Part shown: positions 48,501 through 55,400 of the stretch, piece after piece
Layout of the letters: each line of letters opens with the position of its first letter
Position numbering within the stretch: position 1 is the first letter of the stretch
Origin: JAIROC01 sp031553535
Lineage (GTDB): Bacteria > Bacteroidota > Bacteroidia > Bacteroidales > WCHB1-69
NCBI GenBank assembly: GCA_031553535.1
Contig: JAVBLM010000001.1
Coordinates: 1 to 64,000, forward strand
Length of the DNA stretch: 64,000 nucleotides
Direction of reading: 5' to 3'
Made by a program: the position numbers and the translations under genes
The notes under the pieces: generated by a model
Database searches by the model: none
What the model was told of the DNA's origin: nothing
Seen by the model: the letters and a program-made list of their open reading frames with translations, nothing else

Positions 48501-49930
48501 ACTATGATTTATCTTTGTATGTAGATGATCCTTGTGTAATGTTAATCTTTGAAGGGAACAGTTACGGCGGAACGCAATATATTGACAGGATCAACATTAG
48601 TTCTCAACAAAATGTTGCTTTGACGGAGGTGGTAATCTCTCCATATTCAGTTTGCGATCTGAAAGGAAAATCTATAGGTGTCGTTTTATCGAATGAAACC
48701 GGGCAAAATGTTGATTTTTCCGTAAATAGAACAAGTTTGGTTTTGGAAATTACCGATTCTAAAGGACAGAATATTTTCTCATATCCTTTAACAACCGGAA
48801 TCTTGAATGGACTTTCTTCCATGACGATACCTGTAGTGGAGGATGCGTATGATTTTCTGCCCGGTAATTATACGATTAAAGCATATTTGAGTCCGTCAAT
48901 TGACAACACGACCAAAGATAATACTCTTGATACAATGATTGTTGTTAATCCCAATTTCACTGTCCGAATCCACAACATAAGTGATAACAATAATTCCGCA
49001 TTAGCTGATATTGATATTAAACAACAGGTTACCATAAAGAATACCGGAAATATGCCTTTTCCACAAATCGACCTGATATTGTCTGTCGATGCAGAGGATC
49101 TCTCCCCTGCCTATCATTTTACAGCAACAGGATCAACTTCTGATATATTAGCTCCAGAAGATTCGATTACGATTACCTTCAATAATCCGTATACCACTCC
49201 CTGGAGTCCCGATTACCGGGTACATGTTCTTGCCCATTTATATTGCGATTCCGCATTAGTAAGCAAAGAAGCTGCTATCTCCGAATATGTTGACATAGAC
49301 AATCTCACTCTTATCAGTATCGATAAACCTTCAGGACCGGTTGATACAGTAGGAACAAATATCAATATCGAGGTAACGCTGGAAAACAAAAGTGATGCTA
49401 TTTCTTTCTCCAATATAGCAATACATGCCCGAATAGAAGATTCGAAAGGAAATACCATTATCCACATACCTGAAATCATCTCAAATACAATCAATCCATT
49501 ATCTCCTGAATCTCATGTATTCAACTCTCCATATACGGTTCCTAACGATTCTATCTATTATATAATCATATTAATCGATAAACAAGATAATTACCAGGAA
49601 GATGACACAATACGGATAAAACGGACTACGTATAACGAAAACATCGATTTAGTAGAATTTATAAACCCAACAAAGATCAGCATGAGACAGAATGTTCCCA
49701 ATCCTGCCAATAATAGTACGATAATAAACTACAGTATTTCGGAAGCGGGCGAGATTATTTTCCGTATCCATAGTGTAAATGGCCAGTTATTGTATAATAA
49801 AGCTGTAGAATCGGAGTCAGGAACAAATAGTATAGAGATTAACACTTCTAATTTATCAGCAGGAATTTATCTCTATTCAATGGAATTCAATGGACAAAGG
49901 ATTACAAAGCGGATGAGTATTAAACGATAA
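39533..49930 (+). CDS. Giant T9SS-secreted beta-helix surface protein C (3465 aa)
   Basis: The ATG at 39533 gives a normal signal peptide (1-23, cleavage near LYSQ); an in-frame TTG two codons earlier is unlikely. Parts in order: adhesin-type jelly-roll (about 25-205, FNAASYSLW, WWKQEKF, SYGWLIDN); Ig-like domain (210-320); a second jelly-roll-like domain (about 322-505) resembling that of A; CARDB linker; four beta-helix modules (from 621, 1167, 1714 and 2302, to about 2747). A late MAM-like jelly-roll follows (2864-3030, LEFWYAHSDENPS), then CARDB-like parts and a T9SS type A tail (about 3378-3465, NVPNPANNS, final KRMSIKR). It has no glycine-rich or CUB domain. By eye it is richer in A and T than genes A and B. 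It is a predicted surface adhesin with an unknown ligand. Confidence 0.93.
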   Translation: MRRILILAMLLLGNIHYLKLYSQRIVVNETFDATPIAFTSQPSTSGNADWSSNSAYYVSYPKSYLGTVPQIDGDSVILVTPVYDFYVTNEQYVYLLFNHICKVSSDDIARIEYKEDNPSSNWQVLPVATYEGSGNYTANGFNAASYSLWNENDILTQPKQSWWKQEKFNMQVEAGYSRVQFRFIIKKGSVSGSNFSYGWLIDNIQIIASTFEINIPEVNFIGSYVKDTVYSTGPFEINATVKSTSSNPIHTPYLKYTKVFNNTTVTGSIMMTASGNSTWTGTLPQFQVGTTVFYSITGTDGNYSSTIYSNYTIERPTWTGIKGNYYIGDPSSTLTTTYAPFTANIDWSWSRLLITSGELDAGMIETVSFYPATWTRTTVMQNQKLYMKLVSSTALTSAYTNQDTSGATLVWSGDIVSSSVQAGQPLEIKLDVPFIYPANTSLLLFWMNENAARSGASTWKATSTSSTTKTIYMATNTAANYPASNGTTTSYRPNMNFYMVGAVQENNSVGLVSIDSPITGEVKGGISTPVTVTIENRGENPLSAVTISWSVNGVQMPDTTWTTSNPLEWDFREQITVGDYIPGLEKNDTILVSVSMPNGVTDPVTKDNALTKIIYGCPVIVEGRYVIGAGEDFETLQAARDYIESSCYPTGDIYLALKAGRYKETWNFADFGPKMGNYKLWITSEDDNADSVIIVPMATNANALTLNNTSNFGISHITLNVADTGYNAVSITGSCDNIGISHCKILSRPTTSSSSYNAIVKASGTGTLTNTRINNNTIDGGVLGLSIYAGTTDAYGSLTIDSNTITNAYNYALRVHYADVNFSHNTITSRASNSTYFGADIQYVNGVIAGNKITSSSSLTSHTGLNIAYCGKDSLNRMQIYNNQLIYTGGGGYGGIFITSSFADIMHNSTYGTLTSYNGYGLMLESGTPAYYNIKNNIFTINPTHASMSAFNYPVYITSAVLSRIDIDYNNYYSTTDVVGIVGSAVYTSLEAWKAAVSSDSNSTFTNPSFEDITSNLNLTEYNGFQAPLLSSVSTDINGENRLFTATKGAYQKPTPALDVELVEILDWDISASAGSNADFRAVVRNVGQTTISSISMGWKYNGTNEVNLTINKTLLTGEYDTIALPPRLYAAGYNDLTVWADSINFQKDDLNTNDTLSLRDYLCENGLSGTLTVGKTAGNFVDLEEAFTILYECGLAGPTTFAVEPGLYAKYVTLDGQIPRSDATNVLTITSTTSNRDDVILQANSGTVNQGAFNLGNVSNVILKDIQIAANPNNTYAKGITFSGSCSNIEINNCKITSNTTSLSALNSDNHIALSNLTANTFTLDDIRIINSHISGGAYGIRFAGNTFTNMSIENNTIDSVDNYGIYLTNTTLSGFSKNEINQRRNSNASPLAFTGAYFDSVSGDILSNKFSAINGSSAIQTTNYNGIIANNEILHTEGKGINIGPNTQATVAHNSILMKGESVAMALYIAKDNNIQLNLQNNNLLTKTNATDYPVYIESAANVSNYTIDYNNYYSQKSPYIGYVGANIASMTAFRTATGQDAHSVLVNPIFTNESASLKLLDSVNLGCPVFSSVLYDIEDSLRGSTRTVMGAYHIFAFAYDIALLEMTSPTGSLITSNVSTDIKVKIYNAGSVTLTDLNIHYSANGEAVQTYPWAGALLPRATSGEILIGSFIPNMKDNTVQVYISDPNGTFDQQLANDTLTTVFYGCLPTMKGSYTVGSSPTDDFNTIAEAILSLQTCGVAGAVSIEIESGTYSEPIVLTSPLLGASATNRVTFTSQSGNALDVIYQMSDQVVTLGDVNHVTFSNLTFECRSSHQIVSFIADCEDIEISNCILNSDTTATVISGIGNNAICIYMPNTVMLRDIRIVNNILDGGYANIYIGATTSNAEIENITISGNTMSNGYYYGIYAYHVRNLEISNNFITDRKYDDYSAGYVVFYGIESSGLENALIKGNTFELNNNTLQSIYGIRVSSTGAPNNNVNIIANKIYTTNRLSMTTYGISLGSINIALNQSVQVVNNEIHLTTSGTTQGIYALTGTHADIMHNSIYIDGTGATNNGIYLIVTANTYRVMNNNIDMTAPAANPIYANGDYFGSGRGFTYIDNNNLSATRFGYAGGIITTKDAWQATVTTDSNPRRQTPIYHNSAISLELSDTTGLTCPALSNVGEDILGMPRFSPTLIGAYGLLSTDLDAGLMAFIDIPQTGTVGDVINPKVIIRNTGNPVIIAATIDWEFNKNPLNSPSFMTKSLSLRDNDTVALSTPLILTSGENILRAFISSVNGGKDSIQINDTLSFAIYVCDSALYGTYSVGTSGDINNLDELTTILKNCGVAGATIFELETGTYPALELSFEIPGVSQANTITFTSSAKDSTTVLITSSSASVPALLLQNATFLRFEDITIQTYSGSTEGHAIRILRNCNDIIFNRCILKASTTATTANTSSIINKIDATGMLNNFTVCNSVIEGGYNGIYIYGGASTTVLAENILIENNTILNQHASAIEIYYTNVTVKNNKILGRSTSAATWRGISITGSNPTITGNKINGINTALGDADGIYVTTSNHSASKGGVCWIANNEVILSSAGTTSGIQIYNNSNLAVYHNSIYITATAAANGIYARQQNSNSYTNNMIYNNNVVMAGTSTTAFPIRYYNGTYCRPPYFKADYNNYLSTASTKIGYAGSNYDDIPSLTAYTGGDSNSVTIYPSFVDSSKSLLIDDATDLLCFRNMNVSADIDGNSRGYLTTKGAYALHVFEGIDLALQEIVEPKVTKIMCSPDYVTVKFAINNIGGQAIDFSQNNLRLEINVTGAQTFTMDSMITTGTLALFATDTFVVTTMLDVSVVGDYYLQAILYCNGDTIYDNNELLSFYSAPKIALPYNEEFSTSNLTNLTVTQKAGVGNWTVEQGTGGYIDPYYGTGKLVFEAPNGTTSWLSTAQLQLNKTTKPMLEFWYAHSDENPSLSDYTIVYISTDGGATRTLLFYLNRYDASYSTPTWVKYDYDLSLYVDDPCVMLIFEGNSYGGTQYIDRINISSQQNVALTEVVISPYSVCDLKGKSIGVVLSNETGQNVDFSVNRTSLVLEITDSKGQNIFSYPLTTGILNGLSSMTIPVVEDAYDFLPGNYTIKAYLSPSIDNTTKDNTLDTMIVVNPNFTVRIHNISDNNNSALADIDIKQQVTIKNTGNMPFPQIDLILSVDAEDLSPAYHFTATGSTSDILAPEDSITITFNNPYTTPWSPDYRVHVLAHLYCDSALVSKEAAISEYVDIDNLTLISIDKPSGPVDTVGTNINIEVTLENKSDAISFSNIAIHARIEDSKGNTIIHIPEIISNTINPLSPESHVFNSPYTVPNDSIYYIIILIDKQDNYQEDDTIRIKRTTYNENIDLVEFINPTKISMRQNVPNPANNSTIINYSISEAGEIIFRIHSVNGQLLYNKAVESESGTNSIEINTSNLSAGIYLYSMEFNGQRITKRMSIKR
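41393..47765 (+). repeat. Four composite beta-helix modules in protein C
   Basis: Headers lie near 41393, 43030, 44671 and 46436, spaced about 545-590 codons. Typical motifs are CGLAGPTTFAVEPGLY, CGVAGAVSIEIESGTY and CGVAGATIFELETGTY. Each then has a beta-helix with IMHNSI, VAHNSI or VYHNSI turns, a DYNNYYS block, and an end such as DINGENR..TKGAY. The four copies are clearly diverged from one another, so the expansion is not very recent. Confidence 0.85.
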
Positions 49931-49947
49931 AAATCTTTTTCAACTTT

Positions 49948-49975
49948 GGCTGCCCCTCTCCGGGGCGGCCTTTTT
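49948..49975 (+). terminator. Terminator of giant gene C
   Basis: GGCTGCCCC (49948-49956), loop TCTCC, GGGGCGGCC (49962-49970, one T-G pair) and five T residues form a strong rho-independent terminator 17 bases after the stop. Confidence 0.9.
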
Positions 49976-49998
49976 AAACACGTATCAAGGTAACATAC

Positions 49999-50060
49999 AT
50001 TAAACGATAAACCCTTTTCTTATTCATAATTCAAATTTTAGGCTGCCGCCCTGCCGCCTA
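49999..50060 (+). repeat. Second displaced gene-end module, after gene C
   Basis: ATTAAACGATAAA followed by TTCATAATTCAAATT and GGCTGCC repeats the gene-end sequence of gene B, although gene C already has its own stop and terminator upstream. The hairpin (GGCTGCCGCC...GCCGCC) is decayed and has no T run. It looks like the tail of a lost or displaced giant gene. Confidence 0.6.
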
Positions 50061-50440
50061 AATGAGTTATCTATAGAGATAAAGCTACCGACCTTAAAAA
50101 TCTCAGCAGAACCGGGACTAGCAAAGGGAAGTGTTCACTTAGAGTCAATTTAGACAATATCCCTGTACTGATTCTTAAGCAAACAAGCTATGCATTTCAA
50201 ATATTTCATGAAGTAGAAAACAGATTAATTTCGTTGATGGGTTAACAGGTAAAACCTACAAAGACAGAATAACTAAGATTAAAAAATCAGTCAAATTGGA
50301 TTTGTTTATTATTATATTGTCTTTCTACGTACGATTGTGTTTACTAGTGAGTGTTCATAAAACCAGCATTCCTTTAAAGAGATAAAAACATATAAGAATT
50401 CTATTAGTAATGAAATAAATAAATGCTAAATAACATATCT
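50061..50440 (+). other. Intergenic stretch without a recognisable gene
   Basis: A frame without a proper start is open for 59 codons (50066-50245), and nothing in its translation is recognisable. The rest is A+T-rich. The stretch lies between a displaced gene end and the terminator/promoter block of regulator 3, so it may be eroded remains of a gene. Confidence 0.4.
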
Positions 50441-50459
50441 TTTTTGTCATGTAAGTTAT

Positions 50460-50483
50460 GGCTAGCTTCCCGATAGCCTTTTT
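50460..50483 (+). terminator. Weak terminator ahead of regulator 3
   Basis: GGCTA (50460-50464), a nine-base loop, TAGCC (50474-50478) and five T residues. It occupies the place of the gene B terminator relative to regulator 2 and shares the ATCTTTTT lead-in, so it is a diverged copy of that block with no gene now ending just before it. Confidence 0.5.
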
Positions 50484-50499
50484 ATTGTTAATTTTTTAT

Positions 50500-50507
50500 T
50501 ATATTTG
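50500..50507 (+). promoter_or_regulatory. -7 promoter box of regulator 3
   Basis: TATATTTG lies 30 bases before the ATG at 50538. The in-frame TTG at 50505 overlaps this box, so it cannot be the start codon. Surrounding bases closely match the regulator 2 promoter (TTATTGTTAATTTTTTATTA here). Confidence 0.65.
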
Positions 50508-50537
50508 TATTCTGTTTTTATAAAAACAATAATATTA

Positions 50538-52313
50538 ATGAGATTAAAGATTTTCCACATATTATTTCTACTCTTTTTTATAACATTAATTCCCTTAAGA
50601 CTTTATGCAAACATAAACACAAGAGAATACAATGAAAGTCTTTTGGATTCTGCTTATAAAGAACGATCGAATAAAAATTACACAAAGGCATTGCAATACT
50701 TGATTGAAGCTAAAAAATTGGCCGAAAACAACAACTGGAAAGACCTACAGATAAGCATATTAAATGCAATAGGTCATATTTATTCTGATGTTTTAGAATA
50801 TAATAAAGCAATGGAATACTATATGAAAGGGTTAAATATTGCCTTAATGGAAGTAAATAAAGAAGGCGAACTTTTATTGTTAAACAATATAGGAGTATTA
50901 TATTCTTCGGAAAAGAATTATGCTAAATCCCAGGAATACATCAAAAACGCATATCAGATTGCAAATCAGCTACAAGACACTCTCAAAATGGGAAGACTTG
51001 CTACAAATCTGGCCGTTATTGCACATAAAATAAATGATTATGATTTAGCACAAGAATACATAAATATTGGGTTTAAAATATTAAAAGATCATCCTCAAAA
51101 GATAGAGTTTCTTTTTAATCGGATAGCAAAGGTTGAGAATCTGGCACTAAAAAAAAATTATGATACTGCTGAAATATTAGCTTTGGAAGTACTTCAACAA
51201 AAAGAAATGATTTCGAATAATGATCTCAAAAATCAATTCTATGTAATACTTTCCAATATTTATTCGCAAAAAAAAGATCACGAAAAAGCCATCTTTTATG
51301 CCCATGAAGTATTAAATAATAATGCGAAATTGACAGATAGAATAGAAGCGTATCAAGAACTATCAAAAAATTATCAGCATAAGGGACAATTTATGCTGTC
51401 TACTCAGTATAAAGATTCCGTCATTATTTTTAAGGACTCATTATATCAAATAAATGAGAAAAACAAGGCTGTTAATGATCAAATACGATTCGACTTGATT
51501 GATTTGGAAAACAAATTATCTGTCAATGAACAAAAACAGAAATCGGAACGGCTTGTTTTTGTTTTAATTATATCTTTTCTTGTCGTGCTATTTTTTATAC
51601 TCATTTGGGTATTTCGTATTCAATCCATCCGAAATAAACAACGGAAAATCATGTCGGAAAACAAGCAAAGAATTATCGAGCTGGAACTCAAAGAAGAAAA
51701 GAATGAGAAATTGATCCTTGAACAGCAATTGAAAGAACAGGAGACAATGGCTTTGTTGAAACAGGAACGACTGGATAATGAAAAAAAGGAAAAGTTGCTC
51801 CTTAAACGACAATTACGGGAACAGGAAGCCCTTTCTTTATTGGAAAAAGAACGCCTAACGAATGAGATCGATACAAAAAACAGACAACTAGCAGCCCGGG
51901 TTCTATTTCAATCCAATAGAAATGAACTCATTGAGGATATTATTAAGAAAATACCGGATATCTTACCTTCCCAATGGAAAAATAATGAACTGGAAACAGT
52001 TATTCAAAAACTGAGAATTCAATTAAAAGATGTCACAGAATGGGATGGATTTCTTGTCTATTTTGAACAGATAAACCCTGGCTTTTTATCCACACTCAAA
52101 AAAAAACATTCAAATCTGACAGCAATAGAAGTACGGTTTCTTTCCTATATTTATATTGGTTTGGATCCAAAAGAAATTGCGAATTTGCTTAATATAACTT
52201 CAACGTATTATAGAAAGAAAAAACAACGAATTGCTGTGAAATTAAATATTCAAACCACAGAATTATACAACTATTTGATTTCTTTCATGGACAAAAAAAG
52301 CTTAAATACATAA
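50538..52313 (+). CDS. Membrane-tethered TPR / coiled-coil / LuxR-like HTH regulator 3
   Basis: A 591-residue paralogue of regulators 1 and 2. It starts at MRLKIFHILFLLFFI, a signal sequence (1-25), then has TPR-type repeats (about 35-320, LEYNKAMEYYMKGLNIAL). One membrane helix (about 340-361, VFVLIISFLVVLFFILIWVF) and a coiled coil with two LLKQER/LLEKER units (about 365-455) follow. The LuxR-like HTH (about 528-586) reads LTAIEVRFLSYIYIGLDPKE then YYRKKKQRIAVKLNI. The extra C-terminal tail (DKKSLNT) is short. The start was chosen because the earlier TTG lies in the promoter box. Gene D begins 136 bases after its stop, the closest spacing of the three pairs. Its role as regulator of gene D (or C) is inferred from the arrangement. 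Confidence 0.9.
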   Translation: MRLKIFHILFLLFFITLIPLRLYANINTREYNESLLDSAYKERSNKNYTKALQYLIEAKKLAENNNWKDLQISILNAIGHIYSDVLEYNKAMEYYMKGLNIALMEVNKEGELLLLNNIGVLYSSEKNYAKSQEYIKNAYQIANQLQDTLKMGRLATNLAVIAHKINDYDLAQEYINIGFKILKDHPQKIEFLFNRIAKVENLALKKNYDTAEILALEVLQQKEMISNNDLKNQFYVILSNIYSQKKDHEKAIFYAHEVLNNNAKLTDRIEAYQELSKNYQHKGQFMLSTQYKDSVIIFKDSLYQINEKNKAVNDQIRFDLIDLENKLSVNEQKQKSERLVFVLIISFLVVLFFILIWVFRIQSIRNKQRKIMSENKQRIIELELKEEKNEKLILEQQLKEQETMALLKQERLDNEKKEKLLLKRQLREQEALSLLEKERLTNEIDTKNRQLAARVLFQSNRNELIEDIIKKIPDILPSQWKNNELETVIQKLRIQLKDVTEWDGFLVYFEQINPGFLSTLKKKHSNLTAIEVRFLSYIYIGLDPKEIANLLNITSTYYRKKKQRIAVKLNIQTTELYNYLISFMDKKSLNT

Positions 52314-52399
52314 AAAACAAACGCTTAAACTTACTCCTTTTTCAAAAAAGTGTCACGCTTTTAGGACACCTAAAAAACAATGACAGCTTAAAAAAGATA

Positions 52400-52407
52400 T
52401 ACTTTTA
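52400..52407 (+). promoter_or_regulatory. Possible -7 box of giant gene D
   Basis: TACTTTTA differs from TAnnTTTG by one base and lies 42 bases before the ATG. A small hairpin upstream (GTGTC...GACAC, near 52351) could mark the end of the regulator 3 transcript. Weak evidence. Confidence 0.3.
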
Positions 52408-52449
52408 CATCTCAATAAAGTATATAATTTTTTAAAATATCATTTTATT

Positions 52450-55400
52450 ATGAAAAAAGTAATTTTATTAATTGGATTATTATCTGTTTTCAATTTCGCT
52501 TTAGTTGCTCAACCTAAAATTATTGAATACGAAAGTTTTGACAATACATCATCTTTTGTATTTACTTCCTCCTCTGTTGGATATACTACGTGGTTGCCAG
52601 AATCTGATTTGTATGTCAGTTATCCTTATGCATATAAAGGACAGATGCCTACCGCGTCAGGGACAGAAGTCATATTAGAATCCCCACCCTATGATTTATC
52701 GGGTTATAGTGATGTATACTTACGATTTTCCCATATCTGTAAGATCGATCCTCAAGATACGGTACGAATCGAATATGCTTATCAAATGGGAACAGGTTTT
52801 TCCGACTGGGAACCATTATTATCTCGTTATTTAGGGCAAGCTTCGAATTATACATATTTCGGTTTTAATGCTAATAGTTATCCTGATTGGGAAGCCGCTA
52901 ATCTGGCCACGAAACCAACCCAAGAGTGGTGGAAAGAGGAGCTGTTTGATTTAAAGGCTCTCATTTCGACAAATATAAAATTCAGATTTGTATTAAAAAA
53001 AGGATCTGCTCCGGGAACTTCAGTATCGTATGGATGGCTTATTGATAATTTTGAAATAATAGCCAGTAACGATCCCATTACATTTCCTACTATAGAGTTT
53101 ATAGCTCCAATTGTAAAAAACGATGTTTACCATACGGGGCCGTTCAATGTGGAAGTTAAAGTTGTGTCTAATACCTCTGCATCCATGCAGATTCCTTATT
53201 TAAAATATACCGCCGTAACCGGAAATAGTATTGTCAAGGATTCGTTGACGATGATTAATTCCGGCTTTGGCTTGTGGAAAGCAGTTATACCGCAACAATA
53301 TCTAAATACACACGTACATTATTCCATCCATGCAACCGATATGAATGGTAACAGAGATATTGCTTATGAAGATTTTGCCATCGTAAAAAATGATCAATAT
53401 GGGAATAATTCTGTCGCATTGTTAGCTATCAACAACCCTACACAAGAAGACACCCAATTGCCGTCCTCTCCAATAAAAATCAGTATTCAAAATAAAGGAG
53501 CTTTCGATTTGGATACGATTACTGTTTTTTGGAAAGTTAATAATAACCCTCATACCTCTTTTGGCTGGAAAGGAAATTTACCTTGGAATTATCAAGATAA
53601 TGCCATTACGATCGGAACTTATACTCCGACAGCCAATGCTTTTGATACGCTTTGGGTTTGGCTGGAGAATCCAAACCAAGTTCAAGATATAGTAACGGAA
53701 GATGACACATTATGCATTGTTCTATATGGGTGTTCCAGCACAATGAATCCTGTTTATACAATTGGGCAAGGACAACATTTCTCAAGTTTGTCTCTTGCTG
53801 TAGAAGCATTGAAAAGATGTGGTGTTGCTGATAATATAGCTTTTGAATTGGAAGATGGCACATATCCTGAAAATATTGATTTATCCGAATTAAATACGAT
53901 TATGGGTTCTTATCAATTGACCATTACCTCTGCTCAAGGCAACGATAATGTTGTTATCAAACCTGTTTCAGGAGTTGGGATTACTTTAGGGAAGACAAAT
54001 AATGTAACTATTGAAAATATAACAATAGATGTATCTTTGGGGACACATGCTATTGCATTTACAGATGCCTGCTCAAATATAACAATTCGCAATAACACAC
54101 TTAAATCAAAGACAATGGGAACAGGTTCTTTGTCGGGCTCTCCCATTTATAAAGGGGACAATTCCGGAAAATTAAATAATATCGTTATTGAAGGAAATAC
54201 CATAGAGGGAGGTTATTCCGGTATCACTTTATATGGAGGAACATCTGTTGGAGAAGGGACAAATATCAAGATTGATAATAATATTTTGAAAGATCAATAT
54301 CATTATGGGTTGTATCTTTTCAACAATCAATTGACAAGTGTTTCCAATAATACAATAACAAGTAGGAATACCGGAAGTATTGATCCTAATAGATGGGAAG
54401 GAATTTCTGTGAATTATTCCAACGGACATATTACGGCTAACAAAATTCATCAACAAAATCCTGCAATTAAAGCATCGAAAGGGATCTTTATTGAGAATAT
54501 GAATGTCGGCAACACTTTGGAAACTGGATCAATTATTAATAATGAAATCATTATTACATCTGAAAGCATCAGTTCCGGAATTCATTTATTCGCAGACATA
54601 AATGCTTCGATTTTACATAACTCTGTTTATATAGGAGGGAGCGGTGCTTCTAATGGGATTTTAGTTACAGATAATCCCAATATTAAAACAACTATTGAAA
54701 ATAATCATTTTACAACAGATGCTTTAGGAAGTTACCCTATCTATTTAGGTTCGACGAATTATTTGAATAATTGGAATATTGATTATAATAATTATTATTC
54801 CCCTGATAATATAGGTTATGCAAATGGTGCAAAAACAAGTCTGGACGATTGGAAAAACACAGTGAGTTCCGATGTCAATTCAACAGACAGCCTTCCTGAT
54901 TATATAGATAATACGGTTAGTTTGGAGTTAAATACATACATAGGATTAGCATGTTCTTTGAATAACAAAGCAGAAACCGATATCAAAAAAATACAGCGTA
55001 CAAAGATAACAACTATGGGATGTTATGCCGGAGCCCTTTATCCGGAAAATGCTTCTTTGATAAAATTAATAAACTGGGGGAACAATAACATTCAGGGATT
55101 AAAAGACACCATAAAAGTAGTATTGATAAACAGCGGCAGTTCTGCATTAAACGGAGCTACTATCGAATGGATGTTTAATAATGGAATTTCAACACAAGTA
55201 ACTTCATCAAAAGTATTATCATTTGGCGATACCGCTATTATTGAGTTGGGAGAGGTTCAATATAATAATGCAGGTAATAATACATTAAAAGCATGGATTG
55301 TTGGATCAGGGAACACTTATTTGGAAAATGATACTATTTCTATAGAAACACACATTTGTGACTCCGTATTAAACGGAACATATGTTGTCGGTATAGATTT

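Noticed and set aside
52314..52399. Strong terminator after regulator 3
   Set aside because: Only a weak stem (GTGTC/GACAC) without a T run is present, so it is not called.
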